This document shows, piece by piece, positions 1-17,552 of a DNA stretch of 64,000 bases. Every line of letters starts with the position of its first letter. Position 1 is the stretch's first letter. The DNA comes from Primula veris (lineage: Eukaryota > Streptophyta > Magnoliopsida > Ericales > Primulaceae): positions 5,429,992 to 5,493,991 of the forward strand of contig OY821746.1 of the NCBI GenBank assembly GCA_963682055.1, read 5' to 3'. Position numbers and translations under genes: made by a program. The notes below the pieces were generated by a model. That model was not told the DNA's origin and made no database searches. It worked only from the letters and a program-made list of their open reading frames with translations.

Positions 1-550
1 TCAACGTAAGAACATCTAAAATATTTTTATCTGTTAAAGAAACAGAGAAGTTTGGAAAACAGTTAAAATAAACTGGACCATTACACAGACTGGTTTGGAT
101 TATTCCTAATAAGGAATCTTTAAAATCTAGGTGGCGACAGTCGCGTAAAGCTATAAGGACTGATGTATTTAAACCTTGAGCTGTAAGGGGCTTCACAGCT
201 ACTTGTACCATACCAAGATGGACATATTTGAATTTTTCAAAATGCCTACGTAATTCTTCTTTATGAAGTAATTGAATAGTTTCCATATCTCTATTAACAG
301 GAATAGTTTGTTCAATTGTTTTAATGGTCATAGCCATTTTAAAATCAAACATACCAATTGAGTATATCTCAGAAGCATTAACTTTCGGAAGGTGCCAATT
401 TGCTAACTGTTCTTCAAAGTTAGCCATTTCAGGAATATCATTATATTGACATTCCTCTTGCCTCATATTGGCAAAATTAATGTTAGAATTGGAAGCATAG
501 CTTCCCCGATTATACGAATTAGATCTAGATCGATGCATTTTGGAAAACAT
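1..550 (-). CDS. Partial movement-protein frame of an endogenous pararetrovirus (Caulimoviridae-like)
   Basis: Read on the minus strand, an ATG at 550-548 opens a frame of about 183 codons that has no stop before the window edge. A serine/arginine/asparagine-rich start is followed by a region that resembles the 30K-type movement proteins of Caulimoviridae. The resemblance is strongest in the last ~70 codons, including an aspartate-centred core. Such proteins move virus between plant cells. Here the frame is a genomic copy, and the rest of the polyprotein would lie to the left of the window. A tRNA-Met primer site sits about 145 bases upstream, which is the normal layout for these viruses. A short out-of-frame ATG reading frame overlaps the start. 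The family assignment rests on recognition, not on a search. The frame is open, but I cannot tell whether the full copy is intact. Confidence 0.72.
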   Translation of the reverse strand, partial: MFSKMHRSRSNSYNRGSYASNSNINFANMRQEECQYNDIPEMANFEEQLANWHLPKVNASEIYSIGMFDFKMAMTIKTIEQTIPVNRDMETIQLLHKEELRRHFEKFKYVHLGMVQVAVKPLTAQGLNTSVLIALRDCRHLDFKDSLLGIIQTSLCNGPVYFNCFPNFSVSLTDKNILDVLTL

Positions 551-694
551 AATAAAGTTTCATTAATAGAAGATGTATGCGGAATATAGGGCGTAAGGAT
601 TTAAAACACCAGTCAACGAAGAAAGAAAGAGCGTTATACCTGTGATGCCTCTTCTGGGCTAATTGGTAAGCTCTAAACGCGACGAGATGACTAA

Positions 695-713
695 AAACTT
701 GGCTCTGATACCA
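695..713 (-). other. Primer binding site complementary to initiator tRNA-Met
   Basis: The minus strand reads TGGTATCAGAGCC followed by AAGTTT. This matches the complement of the plant initiator tRNA-Met 3' end over about 18 positions with one mismatch. Together with the movement-protein frame downstream it marks the reverse-transcription start of a pararetrovirus. The same primer is used by many LTR retrotransposons, so the site alone would not be diagnostic. Confidence 0.8.
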
Positions 714-950
714 AAAGTGTATTTTTTATTTTAAATACGAGAAAAATTGTAAGTTATTTAATTTGACGGTTGAAAAAAATTGATAAAAATATATTAAAAT
801 ATATTAATATTTAGTTATAATAATAAATTTGATAGAAAAGTTGAAAAATGTATAAAATTAAACTGTTAGCCTAAAAATATAAAAATAACTCTAATTATCT
901 TAAATATGAGTAAAAGTGTAACTAACTCGTGCGCATGCTCTCAGCCAACG
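714..950. other. AT-rich spacer beside the viral relic
   Basis: This stretch lies upstream of the primer site in viral orientation. It may hold the end of the viral intergenic region or host DNA; no junction is visible. No gene is seen. Confidence 0.4.
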
Positions 951-1145
951 GACATATACAAACGATGGTAGAGCCATCCACGTTGACTATTAAAAGAACG
1001 CATTTGAATTAATCCAACTGACATGTACACACGATGACAGAGCCAACCACGTTGACTATTAAAAGAACGCCTTTGAATTAATCCAATTGACATGTACAAA
1101 CGATGACACAGCCAACCATAATAGTCAACGCATTTGAATTAATCC
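951..1145. repeat. 69-bp tandem repeat, nearly three copies
   Basis: Units start with GACATRTACA at 951, 1020 and 1089, an exact 69-bp spacing; the third copy is shortened to about 57 bp. One related unit occurs at about 9437-9485 upstream of the second polyubiquitin gene. The sequence was therefore present before the locus duplicated and was amplified only in this copy. Confidence 0.85.
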
Positions 1146-1154
1146 TTGTTACTG

Positions 1155-1359
1155 TTTAATTGTCTATTACGAAATTACGTGTAATTTTTAACGTCCAATA
1201 AATTGTATTAAAATTATCGGAATGAATTTTTTTAAAAATTGATCATATAGTTCAAAAGTTAAATTTTTTGATTACATTTAAAAAAAATTCATTTCGAAAA
1301 TTTTGATATAAGTTATAAATTGTTTAAAATTACACGTAATTTCGTAATTAACAATTAAA
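1155..1359. mobile_element. Small hairpin-like MITE
   Basis: The ends are inverted repeats: TTTAATTGT at 1155-1163 and ACAATTAAA at 1351-1359, continued inward by an ACGAAATTACGTGTAATTTT-type arm and its complement near 1327-1346. The inner sequence also pairs imperfectly, so the whole 205 bp can fold back. There is no coding sequence. It is absent from the corresponding place in the second polyubiquitin locus. Confidence 0.6.
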
Positions 1360-2749
1360 TGAAAACGGATTGAGTAACTTGTATTATTAATAGTATTATT
1401 TGGATGCATTTTTGCTGTCCTGAAAAAATTCTGGACAGCCTGTCTTGAATAAATTCAGGCAGCCTGTCTTGAATTTTTTCAAGACAAAATTTGCTGTTTT
1501 TTTTTTTAAAATAATGTAATTTAATCCTAATACATTCTAAAACCCTAACACATAAATAAAACCCTAACACATATTCATAAACACCAAAATATAACATACA
1601 AAATTATATCTAAAAAAAAAAAAAGAATTTTGCCATGAATTCAAGACAGAGTGCCGTGCATTTTTTTTTCTAATGGCAGCAAAATCCATTCCGTATTCTT
1701 TGTATACCTACGGAAAAAAAGAATCTTAAACGTGTTGGTTATCAAAGAATCGTCACCAAACCAACTACTCCTTTAATGGGTTCTCTAATTAGTTATTCGC
1801 ATTTTTTAAAAAAAATTTAAAAGTATTTTGGAAAATTTATATATATGGATAATTATTAAAAAAAAACTGGGGTTTTATTTTAAAAAGTGGAAGCACTAGC
1901 CGCCTCAAAAGCAAATGCTTTTTTCTGTGAATTTATTGTATTTTTGACCTTATCATTTAAATTGACATCTCATTCGGTATCCTCTCATTTTAGTTGCTTC
2001 AGTTTGCTCATAGTTTTTTCATTTAGTACCGATTCAACCCAAATTCAAACAAACAATTTCACATTATTAGTAAGAAAAGGCTAGAAAAACCAAATAAGTC
2101 GTTCGCGACCGAAAGAAACTGAGATTGTGTTGAACCTGTAAAAGAAACTTAAAAAATAATGTTGGTTTTTGACACATAAATACTCTTAAACGTTATGGAA
2201 TGAAATGAGTATTAATCAAACGGCTAATGAGTGCCTCAGACATTTGTTGATCCTTAATGTATTTTCCAATATAATCAAGTTATTTTTAATATAAATAGTT
2301 ATAATTGTAAGTATTAAACTTTTAAAACTATCATTTCACAGTAAGATTTCCAAAATCATGTATTCGGTTAACATGATTAATATTAAATCCTATTATATGA
2401 ATGAATTAGCAAAATATACATCTTAAAATAGTACTAAACATCAATTAATCAATGCCTCAGCCTAATTGCCTATGGGGCATTGGTTAGCATTTCTATTAAT
2501 CAATAAAGTATGAACTAAACAATTTTTTATTTATTAGGTGTGAGACACCAAAGCTGTCTCATCTAAGACCTATTTCGAAGGAAATTCAATTAATTTGTTC
2601 GATCAAATATGATGCGTTATATTAAAATATACATGGACTAAGTTGGAACAACTTAAAGTATAAATGGAAAAATAAAATGATGTTAAAAACAAGGGGAGAG
2701 AATGTAATTATCTCTAAATATCTTTTGGTTTCTATCGAAATCTCTAGCC
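1360..2749. other. 5' flank of the first polyubiquitin gene
   Basis: No gene is seen. From about 1700 onward the sequence can be followed in the flank of the second locus (about 9560-10886), for example around 2200-2620 versus 10360-10750. An odd GACAGCC/CTGTCCTG-rich inverted-repeat patch lies at 1405-1490 and has no counterpart there. Confidence 0.5.
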
Positions 2750-2758
2750 TATAAATAA
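2750..2758 (+). promoter_or_regulatory. TATA box of polyubiquitin gene 1
   Basis: TATAAATAA lies about 105 bp before the leader-intron donor and is followed by a pyrimidine-rich leader. The same arrangement occurs at 10887 in the second gene. Transcription probably starts near 2780-2790. Confidence 0.75.
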
Positions 2759-2862
2759 AAGCGTTATAATCTTTAACTTCTCATCCATTCCTATATTCTC
2801 TCTCTATATAATTCAGTAATTAGATTTAATATTTCTATTAAATCTCCTTTTTCTCTCTCAAG

Positions 2863-6254
<3,392 letters not shown>

Positions 6255-6434
6255 GTTTCCTGGCTGTTTGTTGTAGTCGCTCTCGTTTGTTCAGCGGTAA
6301 AATGTCAGGGGGTTGTGTGGTTTCGTCATTTCGGTTATGTGGACTAAATGTCCTGTTAAACTCTGTTTTTATTTTTCTGTTCTGCTCTTATGTGTACTGT
6401 GGCTGAAAGGGGCCATTGTATTCTGTGCTTGGTG

Positions 6435-6440
6435 AATAAA
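6435..6440 (+). terminator. Polyadenylation signal of polyubiquitin gene 1
   Basis: AATAAA lies 181 bp after the stop codon, in a context (GGTGAATAAAGTGAAC) closely matched at 14365 in the duplicate gene. Confidence 0.75.
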
Positions 6441-8300
6441 GTGAACTATTTTCGTTAATCAATGTGTTTCTTGTTTAGAAGTTTATATATATTATATATA
6501 TGCTCGACTTCCTATTTAGCAGATTCTCTTTAAGTTAATGTATATATTCTACCAGTGGGTTGTATGGAACTGCTACTGTGGTTTCGAAATATTTGTGTTG
6601 TTAAATCAATATCTAAGTTGTAAAAATTGTGGATCTTAACGAGTCTGATATGATGTTGTGTTCGGTGCTAACAATGTTTGATTTTCGGATTGGGTTTTTC
6701 TGACTCCATTTGTTTTAGTCTGATAGTTTGTTTTTATTATGCTTTTGTTTTCCCGTTGTATGTCAGTTTTTGAACAGGTTATGTGGAGTTTTTTTATACT
6801 GTTAACATTGTTTTAGATTAACTAATATTGGGTATGTTACGGGTTTAGCTTGTATAGGACTCGACCTCTAAATGGAAGTCCTAAGCATTGCTTTAAACTT
6901 CTGGTCTAATCAACAAATGTAACACTATCAAATATGTGATGAACTTGCGGCTACTAATCTTTCTTGGTTATCTGTTTATATTAAATTTGGTTGTAAAGGT
7001 TGATGATACTTGTGCTTTATTTTTTATTTTTTATGGTCTGTGTTTCCTTTTAATTGCTAGATAAGTTTATTTTCTTAAACAGCATTGTAATTTTTCCCTT
7101 TTTTTAGTTCAGAATTGGGCATTTACCAGGTGAGACTGCCTGATTTAGCCATGCTATTTGGAATAAAATAAGGCGAGGAAAGACACGCTACTCTTGTTAA
7201 GAGTCTTATATCTGCATATCTAGGAGTGTCATTTACTGATTGACTTCTACCATTAAGTTGTATCCGCTTTCCGCAGTTATGTGTTATTGGTTGTGCCACA
7301 CAGTTCTTTTTTCCTCCACGAAGGGTGTTTTAGCATTTATAGTTTTACTTTCTTATCTCGTTTTTGTACATAGTAGTTACTGCTCAGTAGTTGTATACAA
7401 ACTAGTGTTTGAAATTATTATTCTTATTTTGTTTTAAAATTCTAGTTATGTTTGTCCCATATTTTCTGTTGTGTAATTTTTAGCCCTTAGATATATTATA
7501 TTAGTTTTGCCATTGTTGTGATATGTCTTTTTTTGTTACGATGCTTGACATGGCTTTTATCTAGAACCATTTCAGCTGGGACTATGTGCCTCTGAGAAGC
7601 ACTTGAAAGGTCGGAGCAAACATTTATGGAGAAGGGAATTCACCCTTTGTGTTTTGGTTTCACTTTTGTCATAGTTTCTGTGGTATATTATATCATCATG
7701 TTGTTTTGGTATTCTGTTTTATTTGATTGGCTTCGTTTGGCTCGGATTTGCTTCTGGGTTGGTTGGTTTTTCTGAAGTGATTTTGTCTTGGTGCTGCCAT
7801 GCCACTAGTTGTCCTTGCTTTAGTTTGTAGCTTTTCACAAACTTGTTCCCGGAGGTGTTTTGGCTCCTGAGCAAAGGTGCATACTAATTTTCTTTAAAAT
7901 CATTGCATCAGAATTTTACATCTTCAGACAGAATTTTAAAACTTGCTCCTGAAAGAACCTAGTGAACATTGATATGGGCGGTCCGAATTACTCAGTTTTC
8001 CAAGATCACACAATCATAGGCTATTTTTTTTGGTGCTGGGGAATTCTGGGTGTTACTGAACTTATGTGATAGTGAAATTTGTGATTGTGTGAACAAGGGA
8101 TGTGATTGGTTATGTACCTGTTTCTGTATTAGCTTAAGGTACTAATCAAAAAATTGTTAAACAGGCACATTATCTTAAAATTTTGAACCAAATCTTTCAA
8201 ATTCTGATTTCCCCAAAAAACCTGATTTCTCGGAATTATTAGGGGTTTAATACCCAATAATTCTGTCAACACTTAACTTCCTCATCTCTCTAAACAACAA
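6441..8300. other. 3' flank of polyubiquitin gene 1
   Basis: T-rich DNA without a credible gene. Much of it to about 7960 aligns by eye with 14371-15860 after the second gene, so it belongs to the duplicated segment. The remainder shows nothing recognisable. Confidence 0.6.
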
Positions 8301-8408
8301 CTTGTTCATTTCTTTTTATCCCAACATCACTTGCTTGTACTAGTACCTCAAAAACTTGTTCATTTCTTTTTATCCCAACATCACTTGCTTGTACTAGTAC
8401 CTCAAAGA
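8301..8408. repeat. 54-bp perfect or near-perfect tandem duplication
   Basis: A unit beginning CTTGTTCATT at 8301 is repeated immediately at 8355. The copies are almost identical, which suggests a recent slippage or unequal-exchange event. Confidence 0.9.
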
Positions 8409-8662
8409 ATTGTTCGGGAAAAACTACTTAATATTCTGGAAAAAAAGTTTGAATTAGTCAAAATTGGTTAAAATGAAAAAATAATAGAAATGAAGGTGCT
8501 AAACAGAAAAAATAAGAAACGGAGGTACAAAACAGGAAAAAGTGAACAAACGAGGATGCTACTAAAATATATTAAACCCGAATTATTACCATGTAAAGTG
8601 CAACTATGAAAACCAAATAAAAGTTTCGTTTTAAAGGATAAGTACAATTCACCAAGGCTGAC

Positions 8663-9274
8663 TTCGGTACGATATCGATTTTTTTACCATATACCAATAC
8701 CGAAGCGAACTTGTTTGATTTGAAAAAAATTATATCGTAACCGAACCGAAAAAATCGGTATACCGAAAGTTTGGTATACCGACTTTTTCGGTTGGTACGG
8801 TTCGGTTTTCCGTTTTATACCGAAACATTACTATTATTAAAAGACAATTCTTGGTAACAATAAAATAGCAAAAAAGTTTATAAAAAATAAAATGTGTACA
8901 CTTATTCTTATATTTGCTATATTTATCATGAACTTGATTAAAGTAGTAAACACTAATAAAATAAGAATTATTTTAAAACATGAGACAAAAAATAGAGAAA
9001 CACGAAATATGAAAATAAGTCGTAATAAAAATTAAACTAAACAATTGACAATTTCTATGAATATGTGTAAATTTATATATATTTTATAATTTATAACTAT
9101 GTGTAAATTTCTATATATTGTAAGTTATAACTACGTGTAAATGTATATATATTTTATAATTTTAATGTTTGGTTCGGTTTGGTATTATATAAAACCTACG
9201 GAATGGATACCGAAACGGAATCAACTTTTAAAGTTTGGTTCGGTTGTACCGTACTAAAAAATCGATATACCGAA
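8663..9274. mobile_element. Non-autonomous element rich in CCGAACC/GGTTCGG motifs
   Basis: The ends are inverted repeats: TTCGGTACGATATCGATTTT at the left and AAAAAATCGATATACCGAA at 9256-9274. Many short GGTATACCGA, CGGTTCGG and CCGAACCG motifs lie just inside. There is no transposase. Subterminal repeats of this kind are common in plant hAT-like non-autonomous elements, but I cannot assign the superfamily from sequence alone. Confidence 0.55.
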
Positions 9275-9869
9275 CTTTCGATATCAAATTGTTTGATTGT
9301 GTTCGAAAATCGATCGATGTACAGAGAGTCCACCCGTGCAATCCACCCACAATATAGAAAATTTATTCGAGTTAGCATTCATCGTGTCATTATTTTTTCC
9401 CATAAATTTGGTCCAAAAGCTTAGACGGCCAATTGACATATACAACGGTGGTAGAGCCAGACACGTTGCCTATAATTTTAGAGCCAAAATTGATGCGTGT
9501 TAATCACAATATTAATATGCGCGTGAAAATAGAACACCGCCTCTAAAAATAAACTTAGCTTGATGGTTAACAAAGAATCCTCAACAACTACCCAACTACT
9601 AGTCTACTACTATTATTAATAGATGGTTTGACTATTAAAAAAGATTTATATGCATATATTCCATTTTGTACCATATCATTTTAAGTGACTTCTAATTCTG
9701 CATTGTCTCATTTTATTTATTTCATCCTGCTCCTAGTTTTTCCATTTAGTGCCAATTCAGCCCAATTAAAAATAAACAATTTTGCGGAATTAGTTACAAA
9801 AGGTTAGAGAAACCTAAGAATTGAACATGTAAGAGACTTAAAAAATAATTTTACACAATTATAAACTCT

Positions 9870-10325
9870 GTTTCAAAAGCATCCGGCTTGCTCCGATTAA
9901 TCTCCGCTTAGGCGCCAGGCCCCGGTCTGGCACCCCGATTAATCTAGGTGCTTTGATATGGTCAAACCTGAGTCAAATAAGCCAATCTAGTCGGAATTAA
10001 TGCATTTGTCGATTGAATCTTTATAAAATTCTTAGTCCAAAAATCATGTTTGTAATCAATCAAAATTTACGTTTGCATTTTGTCTTTTAATGCATATCTA
10101 TATTTATTTTGGTTTATGCTCAACTGTACATATTTACTATTTACATAACTTTTGTGGAATTCTTGATACTGTACCGATAAACTACATGCCAAATGGCAAT
10201 CCAAAAATTCGCACTAAAATGTTAAAATATGGTTTTTCCGCCTAGGTCTCGCTTAATCCCCGCTTATTCGCCTAGGCCCCCAGGCCCCAACTCCCGATTT
10301 TAGTCCGCCTAACGACTTTTGAAAC
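9870..10325. mobile_element. MITE with GTTTCAAAAG terminal inverted repeats
   Basis: GTTTCAAAAG at 9870-9879 pairs with CTTTTGAAAC at 10316-10325. Subterminal GATTAATC, CGCCTAGG and GCCCC-rich blocks occur in inverted orientation at both ends and would form a long stem. It is non-coding. It interrupts sequence that is continuous upstream of polyubiquitin gene 1, which supports an insertion after the duplication. Confidence 0.65.
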
Positions 10326-10886
10326 CATACTTATAAATACCTTTGAAAGTTGTACAATGAATATAATATTAATCAAACGGTTCGGGTAACAAGTTGGTCA
10401 AGCATTCGTTAATCATTGGAGTTCTTTCCATAATCAAGTTCTTTGATACAAATAGTTATACTTATAAGTTAAAACGTCTAAAACTATCATTTCATAGTAA
10501 GATTTCCTAGATCACGTCTTAAATTAACTTGATTAAAATTAATTGCTATAGTATTAATGAATTAACATAATATACATCTTAAAATAAGAAACATCCTTAA
10601 CCGATGTCTAGAGGGCATTGATTATCATTTCTCTTAATAAAATAAATTACTAACTAAATTTTTTTTTTGTATTTGGTGCGAAACACCATCGCCTGACTCA
10701 TCTCACACATATTTGTACGGAAATCCATTTAATTTGTTCGGTCAAATATGATACACGTTAGATAGACCAAAACAGAGTCTAAATTGAAACAACTTAAACT
10801 AATAAAGGTCAAAATAAAACGATGATAAAAGAATAAGGGGAGAGAATATAATTATAGTTTCCATCAAAACACGATATCTCTAGCCC

Positions 10887-10895
10887 TATAAATTA
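10887..10895 (+). promoter_or_regulatory. TATA box of polyubiquitin gene 2
   Basis: TATAAATTA lies in the same context as the TATA box of gene 1 (TAGCCCTATAAATTAAAGCG), about 85 bp before the leader-intron donor. Confidence 0.75.
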
Positions 10896-10980
10896 AAGCG
10901 TTATCGTCTCAAATTTCTCATCAATTTATCTTCTCTCTCTATAATTCGATTTGTATCAAAATTCCCTTTTCTCCCTCAAG

Positions 10981-14193
<3,213 letters not shown>

Positions 14194-14364
14194 GTGTACT
14201 GGCTGCTCTCGTGTGTGGAGGTTTAAAATGTCTGGGTTGTTGTTTGGTCATTTCGTTAATGTGGACTAAATGTCCTGTTGAACTCTTATGTACTGTTTCT
14301 TTTTCTGTTCTGTTCTTGTGTGACGTGGCTGAAAGAGGCCGTTGAATATTTGTGTTTGGTGTTG

Positions 14365-14370
14365 AATAAA
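14365..14370 (+). terminator. Polyadenylation signal of polyubiquitin gene 2
   Basis: AATAAA lies 172 bp after the stop codon in a context matching the signal of gene 1. Confidence 0.75.
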
Positions 14371-16740
14371 ATGAACAACTGTTTTCATTAATTTGCAATT
14401 AGTTCATGTTTATAATCTTTATCATTTGACCTGAAGTGTCTTCATGTTACTTTGTTCTCATGGAACGATGGGTTGTATATAGGCTGCTTAGTTCCTTGCT
14501 CCTTGATTTTGTAACGTGTCGTTTCTCAGACTAGTTGGTTGGCTGAAGGAACATCTATGGTAATGATATTTGTGGATCTTAGCAGGTTGTGGTTAAATGA
14601 TATTGTTATGTTTGATTCTCAAGTTGGGGTGTCTTTTCTGGCTCCCAATTCTTTTGCTGATAGTTCCCTTTTTTTAATTTGTAGTTCTTATTCCATTTTA
14701 TATCATCAGCTCTTTAGCATGTGCGAGAGTTTTATTGTTTACATGTCTTTATCGCAACTTGTTTATGATTGAACCTTGAAAAGGTTGTCCTAAGCCTTGC
14801 TATAAAGTCTGGGTTCACCAACAAATCTAGCAATATCAAGTCTATATATACTTGCTGCTACGAGTCCTTTGCCTCTGTTGATATGAAGATTGGTTGTAGA
14901 TGTTGATGCTACTGATACTTTTGTTCTTTTTTATGTTTTGTATCGTCATTTAATTGGTAGAAAAACAGCAAATCTATAGCAAGTTTTAACTTTTTTTTAC
15001 CTCCAGCGCAGTAGTTTTTCACCATTTCAAGTGCATAATTGGGCATATACTATGTGAAGCGGTCTGTAAGGTATAGTAATTATATTTTAAGAGGAGAGAC
15101 TAGTAATTCTTGTTTAGAGTCTTCTATCTGCATTTCTACAAGTGTCATATACTATGTGTGATTGGATGTGGCACACAGTTTTCTTTTTTCCTTAATGAAG
15201 GCCGTTTTAGCATTTCTCTTTCTTATTTTGTTTTTGTACAAAGCAGGTACTGTTTCTTTAGTAGTTCTGTAGCATATACTTTTTGAAATTCTTGATTTTG
15301 AAATTATTATTGTTATGTTGGTTTGAAAATCTGGTTATATTAGTCCCATATTTTCGTCTTTGTTATCTTTAGGTATATTTTAATTCGTCAGATTTGAGAT
15401 ATGGTTTTTATAGCGATACCTGACTTGGCTTTGTCTAAAACTGGTTCAGCTGGGCCTATGTAGAAAAACAGGGAAGCGGTTGAAAAATGGGAGCGCCGTT
15501 AAAAACATTTATTGAAAATACGGTCACCGCACACTTTTTTTTGCATTTTGACTCTGCTTTTGTTGCAGTTTCTGTAAAGCGTGTTTGATTGGTACTCATG
15601 ATCTTTTTAACTTTTTTTTCTGGTTTGGATTTGCTTCTGCGTTATTTGGTTTTCTATAGCAACTTTGTTTTGGTGCTGCCATGCCACTAGTTGTCTTAAA
15701 TTAAGTTTGTAGCTTTTCACAATCGAGGCCTTTAGATACATAAATTTGGCAAGTTAGTATTTGGAGGTCTTTTTGGTTCCCGAGCAAAAGTATGTGAGTT
15801 CTGAAATGAACTTTTATACCCTCGGGTAGAATTTTAAAACCTGCTCCTGAAAGGACTTTTGAAAATCTGCATTATTCTTGTCTACTTCTGGAAAGCTGCG
15901 AGCCTGATTGGCATTATTCTTCTCTTTCGGCTGAGAAAGCGCCACATTTTCCAGCTTCAGACCATCGTGTCATTTATTTTCTCTTGAAATAGCACTTGAC
16001 AATAGGTAGAATTGTGTACGAATAACTATTGGATAGTATCTTAAGCTTGAACGACTTGCAGTTCCCATCTAGAGGTATGACTCAATTACGTTTAGAAGTG
16101 ATTTCGTAAGAAATAGAAAACTTATGTTAGTGCTCTCTTGAAATTAGCTTCTGTACTACGTCTTAGTGATAACACTGCCAATTATGATACTATAGAAAGA
16201 GTTGGGTGTGCTGTTCTATCTTCATCTATTATTTCATTGAGCGGAAGAAAATGCTTCACATGTTTACTTATCAATAAAAATTTCTTATAGTGTGATAGTG
16301 GTTTTTTGGCTGTCCTTCAAAGATGATTAATCTGGTATTCTAGTGCTACTACACCTTTTTACTTTACTAGAAACGATATCCTCTTTTCCATAATCTTATT
16401 GTGGAAGACTTAACTTTTCCAGCCATCTTCACTAAAATTTACTAATAGTTAGCGAATTTTTTGTTTCGTTGATGAACTGAACTGTTAACCTTATTATTGA
16501 TGGAACTCCAGTGTAAAATTATTTTGGATGTATGCTTGAATAGTTTTCCTGTGAAGCTTTGCTTGCTCATCTTTTCTCTAGATTTCCCATGCAAGCTTTC
16601 TTAGATTGAAGTAATGCTATTAATTTTTAAATTAAGGCAGGCAGATTTCGTGTTCTGAGCTTTTTGACAAGTTTCACTGTCCCATGCTTTATGCAAGCTA
16701 CTATAGTGACTTCAAAGTGGCAAAAGCATTTTAACATAAG
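14371..16740. other. 3' flank of polyubiquitin gene 2 and spacer
   Basis: To about 15860 the sequence resembles the 3' flank of gene 1. From there to 16740 it is T-rich and I see no gene or repeat. A 77-codon frame at 14539-14772 looks like chance. Confidence 0.6.
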
Positions 16741-16749
16741 ATCAGGTGC

Positions 16750-16755
16750 TTTATT
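16750..16755 (-). terminator. Polyadenylation signal of the 2S albumin gene
   Basis: AATAAA on the minus strand, 127 bp beyond the stop codon of the 2S albumin. Confidence 0.6.
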
Positions 16756-16881
16756 AATACTACAGGGATTTACAACCACCAACCTTAAACCCCCCTGCTA
16801 GAACCTAATCTAGCAGTAGACGGGTGATCCTTAATTTATTACCCTGCACACAACCACATACGTAAACATATACACTACCAT

Positions 16882-17340
16882 TTAGTACGCGCCGGTCCCA
16901 AACTGGCAGTGCTTGGGACCGAGGTTGCACATCATGGGCAAGTTCTCAGCCGCGTGAATCATCTCCTGCATCTGCTGTTGCCTTTGTCCCTTCTGTTGTT
17001 GCATCATCATCCTCAACCCCTCGCACCTGCACTCCTCTCGCACATTCTCCATCTGTGAGCAACACTCCTTCATGTGTTCTCCCCTCTCTGGATTCACTCC
17101 ACCTGTCACCATTGCCAGCTCGTCGTAGGACCTGCTCCCCTGCGCGTGCTCGGAGAGGAACTTCATACACATATTAAAGTTTCCCTGCTTGCGCACCTGC
17201 TCCTGGCAGCTTCCGCCCTGGTGGCTTGGTCTCTCATCATCCTCCACTACTGTGGTGGTGACGGTGGTGCGGAAGGCGTTGACAGCTGAGATCGCCAGGA
17301 GGGATGCGAGGAGAGCGGCTAAGAGTTGAAGCTTGGCCAT
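16882..17340 (-). CDS. 2S albumin seed storage protein, methionine-rich
   Basis: An intronless frame of 152 residues. Residues 1-22 form a signal peptide with a hydrophobic core ending at an alanine, directing the protein to the secretory route and protein-storage vacuoles. The mature part has the eight-cysteine 2S albumin pattern: C45, C58, CC at 93-94, CxC at 104-106, C138 and C145. These form the four disulfides of the family. A glutamine/methionine-rich segment at 111-127 is the usual hypervariable loop. About 11% of residues are methionine, so it stores sulfur for germination. 2S albumins are normally cleaved into small and large chains; an acidic linker follows the signal peptide. Members of this family are often seed allergens. 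The promoter has RY elements, in keeping with seed expression. Confidence 0.95.
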   Translation of the reverse strand: MAKLQLLAALLASLLAISAVNAFRTTVTTTVVEDDERPSHQGGSCQEQVRKQGNFNMCMKFLSEHAQGSRSYDELAMVTGGVNPERGEHMKECCSQMENVREECRCEGLRMMMQQQKGQRQQQMQEMIHAAENLPMMCNLGPKHCQFGTGAY

Positions 17341-17406
17341 TGTGAGTTAAACTTGATGGGTATATATGTTTTTGTTTGAGTTGGGGTATTGGTGATTGAT
17401 GGTGGG

Positions 17407-17414
17407 TATATATA
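17407..17414 (-). promoter_or_regulatory. TATA box of the 2S albumin gene
   Basis: TATATATA lies 67 bp upstream of the ATG on the minus strand. Another TATATAT closer to the gene (about 17360) would leave a very short leader. Confidence 0.6.
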
Positions 17415-17440
17415 GGTGAAGTGAGGTGGATTGCATAGTG

Positions 17441-17504
17441 TACGTGGTAATGAAATTATGTAAGGTGGAAGGATTATTACGCATGCACCTTTCTTGACAT
17501 GCAT
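17441..17504 (-). promoter_or_regulatory. ABRE-like and RY seed-specific elements
   Basis: A CCACGTA core lies at 17441-17447 and two RY motifs lie at 17481-17487 (GCATGCA) and 17498-17504 (CATGCAT). RY motifs are bound by the B3 regulators LEC2, FUS3 and ABI3, and ABREs by bZIP partners. The combination is the standard seed-maturation promoter code. Confidence 0.75.
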
Positions 17505-17552
17505 ATGGGGACACAAGAGTTTGTTGTTTTGGTTACTTAGCTGGTTAATGGA
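17492..17552. repeat. Promoter module with RY element, copy 1
   Basis: About 60 bp containing CTTGACATGCATATG, ACACAAGAGTTTG and TGTTTTGG are found again at about 17902-17962. The copies lie 410 bp apart in the same orientation. Confidence 0.8.

Noticed and set aside
701..713. Reading the primer site as part of an LTR retrotransposon
   Set aside because: The adjacent frame resembles a movement protein, and no LTR end is visible at 714; still not fully excluded.
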